From NCBI GenBank assembly GCA_002105175.1, contig MCGE01000014.1, positions 682,001 to 746,000 on the forward strand: a DNA stretch of 64,000 nucleotides, given 5' to 3'. The translations under genes were made by a program, and so were the position numbers. Below the pieces are notes generated by a model that was not told the DNA's origin, did no database searches, and saw only the letters and a program-made list of their open reading frames with translations. This document shows, piece by piece, positions 1 through 10,465 of this stretch. Source of the DNA: Absidia repens (taxonomy: Eukaryota; Mucoromycota; Mucoromycetes; Mucorales; Cunninghamellaceae). Every line of letters starts with the position of its first letter. The first letter of the stretch is position 1.

Positions 1-309
1 TCGTCAACGGGTTTTTTGTGTGCTGAAATAATAGCTTACTTGAAATGCATCGGAGATATTAGAGTTTGATTATGTAGGGGTTGCAACTGCCTTCACACTG
101 GAAGATAAAACGAATTATGCACTATGGTAATTATGGCGATTGCCCCTTCCCTGATTTTTTGACATAAAAAAAAAAAGGCTGGTTGATTCAGGTTCCGCAT
201 TTTGCTTTCTATTTTTTTACCCCATTTTTTTTTCCTCTCTTTTATTTTTCTTTTTTATTTTTTTCCTTCATGATAGTCTGAAGGATTTGATGGCAAGGCT
301 CATTGGGGG

Positions 310-500
310 TACTGGTGATCTAGGTTTAATGTTAGAACTTGAATTAGGGGCGTTTTAAAAAACGCAAAACAAACATCATGGGGAACGCTTTCATTTTGGA
401 TGTAGCATTTGGGAACGTCAGTAGATTAGCATCATGGAATCGTCATTAGTTTAGTAATAGTTTGTCATCGTTTGTATCTACGTTTGAATAAATACGTTCT
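310..500 (+). repeat. Short dispersed repeat, type B copy
   Basis: This copy holds the family hallmarks in order: an AGAACTTGAAT box, a short palindromic AAAAAACGCAAAA box, CATGGGGAA followed by CTTTCATTTTGGAT, and an AATAAA signal about 120 bases later. The same order occurs near 39825, 42595, 42715 and 46260. No ORF is visible. The limits are approximate, set by where similarity to the other copies fades. Confidence 0.6.
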
Positions 501-959
501 TTTTTTTTATTAGTTTCTCTGTTGTACGTTTACGTGATGAACTTCATCGAATGCGTATTACATATGCATAGAAAAAAAAAGTGTGCCTACAGTATATATA
601 TATATGAAAAAGGAACGGACTGGGTATTATGGAGACTGATTCCACCAACTCTATAAGTTTGTGCGTAGAAAATAAAACAGTGAGGCATTCGTGTAAAAAA
701 ACAGCTATTACAGTGTATTGTGTTGTGGTGGGATATATCGAAGAGCAAAGTTGAGAATACTGTAGTATTAATTATGTAGCTACTGGGTGGCAGGGCATTT
801 CTGAAGTGTGGGTTTTGATGGGATGGGATGGAAGACTCTGTGATTTCGCACTGTGGGTGGGCAGTGATTGAGAAAAAAAATGATGGACGGCTCCTATGGT
901 GGGCAGAGCGTATTGCTCTTAATTTGGTCCGTCCCGATTATGGTCTTGAGAAAAAGTCC

Positions 960-1165
960 TCAATACCTGGTACCGATCAGTACCAATACCTACTAATGGT
1001 ATTGTCTCGCTAAGGTTTTGGTATTTTTAATCCCGCTAAGAGGTATTGATCAATACCAATACCTACTGATGGTACCATCCCGGTAAGGAATTGGTATTGC
1101 TAATCCCGCTAACATGGTATTTTTCAATACCAATACTCCTCATTTAGGTACTGTTAAGAGTCCTC
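960..1165. repeat. Tandem repeat, period about 72 bp
   Basis: Two full units and one partial unit follow each other. Each has a GATCAGTACCAATACCTACT-like block, then GGTATT, then a TAATCCCGCTAA block. The units differ at several positions, so this is an old array. Related GGTATTAGCC and AATACCAACTCC blocks are seen near 40630-40680. No coding potential is visible. Confidence 0.6.
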
Positions 1166-1964
1166 CTGATGATGAACATTCGTTTACATAGCTTTGTTAT
1201 TCCTCCTGCGCGTAGCTTACTTGAAACAATCCCCTCTTTAGATTTTAGACTGTTTCATTTATTTTTTTACTCGAAATAAATTAGACATTATTATTTATAC
1301 AGTATTGTTATATTATTAAATGGAATAGGACTTGCTATGGTGCAGCTCACTTATAATGTCAAATATTAGGTATGATCCTAGAAAACTGATGGCTTTTTAA
1401 AAAATGGCCACCTCAAAAAAACAATGTATAAACATGATAATTCAGACCTTTAAGAACAAAACATGTACATTAGTTGTTTTTTTTTTATAAAAAAAGAAAA
1501 ACTTATCAGCCATCAAAAAAAGAAGACTTTAGCTGGCCGGCCTAGGATTTGAAACTGTACTAAAAAAGAAAATGGTATGTGCATTTATTTTGTAAAACAC
1601 CGCGAAAACTGTAAAATATTATACAGAAAACAAGATCCTGTTTTTTGCTCATCCCCGCTCCCATATCAAGCGTAGTTAGTAGATGTATATGTAGGTGTAG
1701 ATTGTAAGACTTGCAAATGAGGATTAGTTTATGTATTTTTATTTATTATTTGTACAAGAACAAGTGCCATCCCTTCTATTTTTTTTTTTTTTTTTTGTAC
1801 GGACACACACCCGTTTGTATGTTTCCGCTTATAATAAGCCTATGTATATATATTTGGTAAGACAATCAAAAAATGATAGAAAAAGGCAAGACAAAGTTTA
1901 TTCAGTAGTAATTATAATAATGACAACTAATACTAAACTAAGAGGAAGGCTAATCTAATAGTGG

Positions 1965-2115
1965 TCTCTAATTCTGGATCCAAAATGAAAGGGTTTCCCC
2001 ATGCATCTCGTAATACCTGAGCTGAAAACCCTTCTAAACTAGTCCTGACACTAATCCCAGTTGAGCATCATCCCATTGAGATCAATGAAATGGCGGTGAC
2101 TTGCGGGAAAAAAAA
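1965..2115 (-). repeat. Short dispersed repeat, type A copy
   Basis: On the minus strand this copy carries the type A core: an AGTGTCAGGACTAGTTTAGA block, AGGGTTTTCAGCTCAGG, then a CATGGGGAAACCC box and an AAACCC-TTTCATTTTGG stretch. It matches copies near 3705, 4990 and 34565 on the plus strand and the ends of the long elements near 20700, 47400 and 61250. Confidence 0.6.
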
Positions 2116-2214
2116 AAAGAAAAGAAAGGAAGGAGGAAAAAAAAAGGGGGGGCTTTAAAAGGTATTTTTCAAACTGCGATTGAAGCCATAAAATTGAAAT
2201 GAAAATTGAAAATT

Positions 2215-2515
2215 TGACAGTATAAGTGAGCCACACCATATCAAGTATTGTGAAACTTTTGGATCATTCTTTATTTCTATTCAAATGTATTGTCTTATTT
2301 ATACTGATGTGATGGTATGTGGGCATGTAAAATTAAGGGTGACGAATATGATAGGAATTCGTATGGTAGGCATTCGGGATCTGAATTACGTATTATTGAA
2401 TGATCGCATGTGCATGAACGAAGGTATAGGGATAAGTGTAGGGTTAAATATGAATATATATATATGAAAAGATGTATGGTAGATGGAATGATAGGTGAAT
2501 GTGTTGGTATACAAC
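2215..2515 (+). repeat. Left arm of 300-bp dispersed inverted repeat
   Basis: This arm matches the reverse complement of about 4205-4510 with scattered mismatches, from the AAGTATTGTGAAACTTTTGG block through to GTTGGTATACAACA. The arms are about 1.7 kb apart. The 150-bp direct repeats at 3111 and 4593 lie on either side of the right arm. No ORF with a recognisable product lies in the arm. Confidence 0.6.
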
Positions 2516-3110
2516 ATTAACCACATCCCTAATAAAATGATGATTGATTCACATCAAATAAAAGTAATCAATATTCTCATTTTATTTTCGACTTTCTATT
2601 TTTTTTTATTTCATAACAGAATAACCATTAACCCGAGTTGCTTTCTACCAAAAAACCTCATAATATATATTCTGTTTTACCACTAGTCCATGCATATATT
2701 TAACTATCTTGTGAAATGCCAACCTATATCATTTTATTAAAAAGAACAACTGCTAAAAATCAATTACTAAAATTAGTAATACCATTCAGGCCTTTAATTT
2801 CCGTCCATTAAAATCTTCTAATATTGTTAGTCCATCCAAGAACGTGTACCAAACAAATATAATCATCTACTTCACTATATCTAAGATACCTCTAATAAGT
2901 TTGATGAATATTTAAACATTCCAAGAAATGCAAGATTTACAATCATAAACTTAATGAAATTTCAATCAAGCCAAAAACGAAGGAAGGAACAGTCAAAACA
3001 AAAATGGTCATTACACAGGCTTCGGCGCTTAAAGCGGTGAAAAAATTTTGGGCTCCGCTCGCACTGCCCCCTGGGTCATTTTGGCAAAAGCGCGGCGTAG
3101 CCGCGCCTCT

Positions 3111-3260
3111 CCCGACGCTTTTTTAGCGGATTTCCATGTTTTTTTTAGCGGTATGGAGGGGTATTTCTGTGTGTGTATGGGGGAAAAAAAAAAAAAATGG
3201 TATGAGTAGAAGGAGTATGTGACTAGAAAGCGGATCCAAGCAAACGTGGATGTCCAAGTA
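3111..3260 (+). repeat. 150-bp direct repeat, copy 1
   Basis: This segment is almost identical to 4593-4740. The main difference is the length of the internal A-run after TGTATGGGGG. It includes two TTTTTTTAGCGG boxes near its start. It does not begin with TG or end with CA, and no target-site duplication is evident, so it is not a convincing LTR. A GC-rich hairpin lies just before it at about 3089-3106. Confidence 0.75.
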
Positions 3261-3704
3261 TGTGTGTGGTTGAATGGTGGGCAATAATGTAGAGGCGGTT
3301 ATTATGGCTGTAGGCTTTAGCTGTGAGCTTATAGGCGTAAACTTTAGAGCATTGTGCAATTAATTGTATGAGAGATGGATGGATGGTTTGGTGGCAAAAA
3401 ATGATTGTATAATATTTCTAAAGATGCATGGAAAATTTGAAGTTGAACGGTTTCGTAGTTCGTTTTATATAAAGCGAAGAAGAGTATATTGCAGGTTAAT
3501 TGGATTTTGCAGGCTGTAAAGCCAGATGGGTGTGAATTCAACCGCCGCCGCCGGCAGTCTGGATTGTTGATCCAAAAAAAAAAAAAATGGGAGCGCACAT
3601 CCAAAAAAAAAAAAAAAAAAAAAAAAAAAGACAAGTCAACGGGAATGAGCCAACATCTGTTCACTGTTTTTTGCTCATTGTGGACCTGGTGGCTTTGGCT
3701 TTCT

Positions 3705-3850
3705 GTTTAGAAATAGTTTAGAAGGGTTTTTGAAAAGGGATTTCAAGAAACATGGGGAAACCCTTTCATTTTGATGCTAGAATCTTGGGGAAATGTCTTG
3801 ATTAGCTTAGTACATGTATATATCTCTTTTCTTCAATAAAACATATATCT
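3705..3850 (+). repeat. Short dispersed repeat, type A copy
   Basis: TAGTTTAGAAGGG is followed by CATGGGGAAACCC, CTTTCATTTTG and an AATAAAA signal. This is the plus-strand counterpart of the minus-strand copy at 1965. A second AATAAA follows shortly after, as in the long elements. Confidence 0.6.
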
Positions 3851-4204
3851 GCTTCCTTAAACCTTGTCTTTGTTTGAAATAAATGTTTGTTTAAGCTTCA
3901 TTAGAAGTTTGGAGATCGCCATTTATAGAGATCCCTTTTAGAAATCACTTTTTTATCGTACATCGTTCCTTCTTCTACACCATACATCAAGTTTAGCATC
4001 TCTCTCAGCTACTATTAGCGGCCCCCTATTTTTACATCTTCTTTCCTATTAGTATAGTATTGACTACGTATCATTATTCAATAAAAGCTTTTTTATTTTG
4101 CAATAAACAATGGAATGGCAAAGCTATTCTACTGTGACAGGCTATTGTACATACTATTCTACTGTGATAGGCTATTCTATTGCGGTACACTGTCTGTGTT
4201 TGAT

Positions 4205-4510
4205 GGGGGTGTTGTATACCAACACATTCACCTATCATTCCATCTACCATATACCTTTTCATATATACATATTCATATTTATCTATACACTTATTCCTAT
4301 ACCTTAGTTCATGCATATGCGATCATTCCATAATACGTAATTCAGACCCCGAATCACACACTACACAAATTCCTATCATATTTATCACCCCTATTTTTAC
4401 ATAACCACATACCATCACATCAGTATAAATAAGACAATACATTTGAATAGAAATAAAGAATCATCCAAAAGTTTCACAATACTTGATAACAAGTCCTATT
4501 TTATTCTATA
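4205..4510 (-). repeat. Right arm of 300-bp dispersed inverted repeat
   Basis: Reverse complement of about 2215-2515, with roughly one mismatch in ten by eye. The similarity continues into the GTCCTATTTTATTC block, which itself resembles the reverse complement of 1320-1345. The region is therefore a nest of rearranged repeats. Confidence 0.6.
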
Positions 4511-4592
4511 ATATAACAGGGGGTTTTTTTTATTATTATTTATTTATTGGTTTGGAAAGCCTATAGCAGGTATTACTACTTTTGGAAGGCTC

Positions 4593-4740
4593 CCCGACGC
4601 TTTTTTAGCGGATTTCCATGTTTTTTTTAGCGGTATGGAGGGGTATTTCTGTGTGTGTATGGGGGAAAAAAAAAAAATGGTATGAGTAGAAGGAGTATGT
4701 GACTAGAAAGCGGATCCAAGCAAACGTGGATGTCCAAGTA
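4593..4740 (+). repeat. 150-bp direct repeat, copy 2
   Basis: Near-identical to 3111-3260, sharing the two TTTTTTTAGCGG boxes, the GTGTGTGTATGGGGG block and the final GGATGTCCAAGTA. The high identity implies a recent duplication compared with the surrounding diverged repeats. Confidence 0.75.
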
Positions 4741-4989
4741 GCTCCAAAGAAGAAAGACAAGATACAAAAGAATAAAACAGAGCAGTAGTAATCTTGCATT
4801 TTTTTACTTTCTGACAGTACGTACTTGCAAGGCTATAATGTATCTGACGACCTGGAAAATTCAAATTCCGGCTTTTGGGAAGAGTACGTGGGAAAGCTGT
4901 ACGTGTCCCTCCCCTTTTATTTTCGTCTATTTTATTTTTTTCGCTCTCTTTGTATTTTATTTTTTTTTTTTTTTTTTTCTTCTTCTCGT

Positions 4990-5410
4990 TTTTTCTTCAT
5001 CATTCAACTTCAATGAGGTCATAATGGACTTAGATTAGTTTCAGGACTAGTTTAGAAGGGGTTTCAACTCAGGGATTATAACATGCATGGGAAACCCTTT
5101 CATTTTGAATTCAGGATTTAGAACCACGCTTGGATAACCTCATTAGCTTAGTTTAGTGGTAGTTTCCGTCTATTAAAAATATATCTGCTTTAATAAAATA
5201 AAAAAATGTCTCTTTTTACTATCTTTAATATAAAAAAAAAAATGTCTTGTTTACTTGTTTCGATACGCCCCCTCCCTTAGTCTCTCTCGTGCTTTGTACA
5301 ATTGGTCCCGCTTTACCATCACTTCTTTAGATTAATGTTGAACGTTTTTGCTTTCAATAAAAGATATCATTTTATAGTCTTTCTCATATCTTGGACAGTA
5401 TATTGAATCT
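4990..5410 (+). repeat. Dispersed repeat, type A copy with serial poly(A) signals
   Basis: It begins after a pyrimidine tract with a TTCAACTTCAATGAGGTCAT box, then holds the TTAGATTAGTTTCAGGACTAG block, CATGGGAAACCC and CTTTCATTTTG. Several AATAAA signals follow at spacings of 100-180 bases (near 5190 and 5355). This is the same arrangement as the minus-strand long elements, read in the sense direction. Confidence 0.55.
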
Positions 5411-6677
5411 CTTTTTACAGTGTTCCATTTAGATTATTACTGACCATTCTTCAGATTCCCTACAAGTCACATTCATGCTACAAGCCGATAAGCCCTTAGT
5501 GCCGTATAAATAGCTACTGACAAACCAAATATATATATATATATATATACATGAAATCGTCTATATATTACCATCATTGGTATACCTAATTTAAAATACG
5601 ATATATATGATGCTGTATCTATCTGTAGCTACCATCCCAAAAACATGCCATATATTTTATATATGAAAGGCTTCTACACTCACACAGTACCAATCCTTAT
5701 CCATCGCCCTTCAATTATCTTTACTCCATCAATTGATACCTTAGAGATAGAAAACCCAACTTCATTCTATTCAATAAAAGACTACTCACTTGCATCACTT
5801 GATTTTGTTTGAATTCTTTGATTTCTAAGTTTTGATGTCATTTCAGAAGTTTTGGCTTGATATTGGTGATGTGATTTGGCGGGGATGAAGTATTATGGGA
5901 ATTGAGTGTTGGGGAGCAAATGTCAAATGTCAAATGTTAAATGTGAATCAGTATGGCGACGGGGTATAAATAGAATAAAGATGAAGATAGGGAATAGATT
6001 TAGGGATCCCAAATACAACGCACAGAATCACACTGTAGTAATGTATATATTGATTTAATCATGGTGGGTGTAAGTGTTTGACTGTAAGTGATATCACACA
6101 TATGGGTTTCATTGAGTAAAATGACAAAAGATTACTTTTTTTTTTATAAAATAGGGGAAGCAGAAGTTGGAATAATAAATTTCTATGATGACAGATGATA
6201 ATGGGGTTTTGAAGGAACTACGCATAAACCTTCCATCTGTCCTGATAGTGAATGTTTGCTCTAATATGATTGCATATCTCAAATTATGAGAACATGTTTT
6301 AATGTGCATTCTACGCTCATCGGGATTGCCACCAAAAAACATCTCAACCTACAGGATCGCAGTACCCCAACGATATATTCGGTCATATCATCCACATGAA
6401 TTTCATTTGTACCGGTATACCCTATATATTCGCCCATCCAAACCCAATATTCAGCCTATTTTCCTGTCGACCATTTCATACATTTAAAAAGTAAAAAGAA
6501 GGAAGAGTTTATTAAAAACACACAATACAAAATGCTATAATACGTATAACAAAACAAAAACAAAAAAGATATATAAAAGAAAGATATATACAGACACAAA
6601 TAACATAAAATAAATAAATAATACAATAAAAGGCAAAAACTAAACTAGAAAGCTACACAGAAATAATATAAAGAGGA
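5411..6677. other. Intergenic, no gene seen
   Basis: AT-rich DNA with an (AT)n run near 5530-5550 and a few scattered AATAAA motifs. No ORF has convincing codon character or homology. The right-hand part, near 6480-6677, is probably the 3' untranslated region of the minus-strand sugar transporter. Confidence 0.5.
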
Positions 6678-7227
6678 CTAGGTTGAATCGTGTTGATCAG
6701 ATATGCTGGAGCGTTGATGTGAGGGAGTAGTATTACGTATTGGTAGAGCTTGATCAACAGCAGAGGATACGGCCCCAATGGCACTAGGCAAAGTGGGAAG
6801 CGTCACTGGTAGTTGCTGTGATCGTTTAGTGCGAGTGGTGGCTAATGTCGAAGGCCGGCGTGGTAGTGATGCGCGACGATCAGTAGTGGGTTTTTCAGAT
6901 TCGATACTTTTGGTCTGGGGTCGGGTCACGTTTGATTCCAGAGAGCGCACCACAGTTGCGGCTATGGGACTATGTTGCTCGTTCGTCGTTTCAGCCCAGG
7001 CCTCTTCCACAGGTGCTGTTGCTAATCGTTCACGTTTTTCGCGGTACCGGATCTGTTCGAGATGCAGAAGTGCTTCGGCGGCTGTAGCAGGATGATGTGC
7101 ACCTAATCTATCATCGACTTCATTGACAAGAGCACCACTAAAGATAAGGTTGATTTCCTCTAACGATCGCCCCTATTACATGAAAAAGTGAGTGAATAAA
7201 AAGAGAAGCTCACGCCCGTCTTTTTTT

Positions 7228-7262
<35 letters not shown>

Positions 7263-9631
7263 GGGGACCCTTACTCTTGTTTCGGGATAGTATCGATGGA
7301 CTACCCAGGCCATGATCAGACAGATGCAGCCAAAAAATAGGTATGTCCCCAGAGCATACCAACAAACATCAATGGGGCCACCAACGTCACCACTAAATTG
7401 AAGAGGTAGCTTGTGGATGTAGTAACGCCCATTGCGTTTGCTCTAATGATCTGAGGATAAATTTCAGCAGGATCTATCAAATAAAAAAAGAATTGAAAGT
7501 GGAGTCAGTTGAAAATAAATCGTTATATTCAGCATTCTTCTTGTTCCGCACTTACAAATCCACCCTACCGCACCCCAAGAAAGTGCAAAAAAGGCAATAA
7601 AGATACACAAAAATACCAGCATGGTGTAAGTTGCAGCCTTGTTATCACCACGCATGATAGTAAATGGAGTCCCAAGATAATGGTGGAGCGAGCTTGTCAC
7701 TGGAGTGTCGTCGTATATCCCTGAGAGCACAGCGACCACTATCATCGAAATAGCCATCGATAAGGCACCTATAACAAGAATTCTTCGCCGATCCCATCGA
7801 TCAATCTGTGACATTAAAAAATATCAGATACATTTCTTAATCTCTCACTCTCTCTTTATTGCTATCATTTTTCAAAACTTACAAACCAGAAACATGGAAG
7901 TGTTCCCAAAAAGTTGACTGTACCAACCATTCCATTCCCAACTACCGTGAAGAAAGAAGAAAAAAGTGTGAGTAGGCAATCTTTTTTTTATTGGTTCATC
8001 ATGCTTACTGAGAACTGCCGTCGATAGATCCATGACACCAGAGGATTCCATAATATGCGGTAAATAGAATCTAGATTGAAGAAGAAAAAGAAAAAGAAAA
8101 AAAAAACTTTCAATTTCATGGTATATTCATTCCTTTCCCCTCTCCCTACCAAAAATGGACTTACAAAATAGCATTGATTCCCGACAGCTGTGTAAAGATA
8201 TGAATGCCCATGCCCAGCAAGGTGCGAGTCAAGTTGTTTTCAGTGCCTGTAGACCAAAGGGCTAAAAAGGATTTGCGAGTATAATGCTTGTCAAACCACA
8301 CATCCTGGCGTACCCCTGTGAATTCCATTTGTAATGAGAGGTCGTCCTTGTTGCCATCACTTCGTAATAACGCCATGATATCCAGAGCTTCGTCATAGCG
8401 ATTGCGATAAATGAGCCAGCGCGGGCTTTCGGGGATTAGATGCAGACCCAAAAGTAACAGACCTCCAGGAACCAACTGAAAAGCAATGGGAAGACTCCAT
8501 ACCACATCGTTAGGTTGTTGTACATACGTGCCATACGAAATCCAATACGCTATCGACATACCCAGTGTTGATCCCACTTGATATAATGTAATCAGTCGCC
8601 CGCGGTTTTCTGGTCGTGCAATTTCACTTTGATCTAAAATTCATCATAAAAAATAAAATAAAAAATTGGGGCAATGTTGCCAATGATTCGAGTATATGTT
8701 AGCTTGACTAAAAAAAAAATGAGCGTGATACGTACATAATGGCACCAACATACTAAAGATACTATAGGAGGGAAAAAATATGAGCTACTGTATGAATCGC
8801 CAATCTCCCCTCTGTCATCCGCTATTTGTTACCCTAGGCCCAAGCCAGTGATGATCCGTCCAATCAAAAAGGATGCCAACGAAGGCCCTGCTACTTCGAC
8901 AATACATCCCACAACATTTAAAACAGTGCCAATATAGAATAAGCGTTTCCGACCCTAGACACAAACAAGCCATTGTACATATGAGTCGATCGTTCGTCGT
9001 TTCCTGGGTCATATTCCTCCCATCCAATCTTACCAGTCTATCAGCGACAAATCCAGATACCTGCTCAGTAATAATAGTAATAGTAGTAATAAACATGAGC
9101 CATCAGTTTTTTGAAGAGGACATCATCATCAGTTTGTTTGATTTTTTTACAAAAGGACTTACAAAAGAAGCAAGAAACGCAGTGGCTAATGTCACCGCAA
9201 CAGCAGCAGTGCTTGCAGCGCTACTATAATCGCCCAGTTGGTACTTTTGTACAAATGCTGGCATCACCAAACAGGAAGAAATCACCCCACTATCATAACT
9301 TTTTAAAAAAAAAAAACAATAAAAAAAAAGAGGGTTCAGATAGGATAAAAATTGTAAAAGAGAAATAACTTACCCATACTAGTGAATCATCAATGAGATT
9401 TAAACATGGTACCCCGCAAAAAGAAGACTCAGTGAGGTTAATTGGCTGTTGAGCTATTTGCCACCCAATCCCCATTCTATTTTTAACTTACCATGAATCC
9501 ACCAAGTGAGACGTAACTAATATGCGATAATAAAATAGAGACGATCAGTCGAGATCTTATCGTGTGTTTCTTTAGACTAATATTTACCTGCATATTAAAT
9601 ATATTCTTCCTTGAGAAGTGATCAGCGGCAT
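6678..9631 (-). CDS. MFS sugar porter (hexose-type transporter)
   Basis: Member of the major facilitator sugar-porter family, moving hexoses or related sugars across the plasma membrane. My model has 13 exons: 9588-9631, 9492-9516, 9374-9378, 9163-9298, 9034-9060, 8833-8954, 8736-8761, 8165-8633, 8009-8070, 7883-7941, 7556-7805, 7275-7473 and 6678-7172. It starts MPLITSQGRIYLIC and would encode about 639 residues. Family signatures appear in order: GGFMYGYDSGVIS, VADRLGRK, SEIARPENRGR, PESPRWL, QLSGINAI, IDRWDRRRIL, YPAEIYPQIIRANAMG and PETRGRSLEEI. The C-terminal tail of about 150 residues is hydrophilic, Ser/Thr-rich and longer than usual. Two oddities: exon 3 is only 5 nt, and exon 12 needs one extra base in the G-run at 7347-7350 to keep TM12 in frame. 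The copy is either slightly broken or has a base-call error there. Confidence 0.85.
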
Positions 9632-9782
9632 GCGTTTCTTGGCAGTTGTGAGAGAAGTTGCAATCGCTTTGTTGTATAAAGGGGCTATGGTACAGTTTAT
9701 GTGTATAAATATGATACAAATATATAGAAAGATATATTAGGTCAGGTTTAAAAAGGGAAGAGGCATACAAAAATATCAAAGG

Positions 9783-9821
<39 letters not shown>

Positions 9822-10465
9822 GGAATGAGGGGGGAAAAAGAAAGTTTTTTTTTTTCCAATCGCCTATTTTTATTTTTCAAATCCAGTCATGAAACCAAGA
9901 AAAAAAAAATGTCGTTTGAGACTGCAGTAGCCAACACTAAAAAACGATAGTAGCCACGTGAGAAGGTATGATACACAGACACACACACACAAGCATTTTG
10001 GCCTTGTTGCGCCCTTCAACACATACCTCACCTTTGAATTGATTGGTCATCAAAAAATACACTGATATCTTGGGAAAGGGAATACCCATCCCAAAAGTCG
10101 GGAGTCGCAACGTCAGTAATGGGAACATCATTTGTTGATCAGGAACGCACATGTATCATATATACACATATTATATAGATATAGATATAGATATAGATAT
10201 ATTGGGTGTATTTGGCTTTATAAACGAAGATGATTTGCTTTGATCCCCTCTCTTCCCTTCCAGACTTACTTATATGCATTGGGCGCTATTTGAAAAAATC
10301 CCACCACTCAGGTCAATGATCGACTCGTCCCCCCTGATAACTTAAAAAAAAGGTGTAACCTGAAAATAATACCGGTAATGGGAAAAATAATTCCCCTTTA
10401 TTTTTGTTTCTTTTTTCTTTCTCTCTCTCTCTATTTTTTTTTTTTTTTTTGAGAACTAAACCTCA
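9632..10465. promoter_or_regulatory. Shared divergent promoter region
   Basis: About 830 bases separate the divergent starts of the sugar transporter and the CDF transporter. The stretch holds an A-run of about 37 bases at 9781-9818, a short GATATA array at about 10175-10200, and a (CT)n plus T-tract just before the CDF start. Specific operators cannot be assigned from sequence alone. Confidence 0.4.

Noticed and set aside
3111..4740. LTR retrotransposon with 150-bp LTRs
   Set aside because: Repeat ends are not TG...CA, no target duplication was found, and the interior has no gag/pol-like frame.
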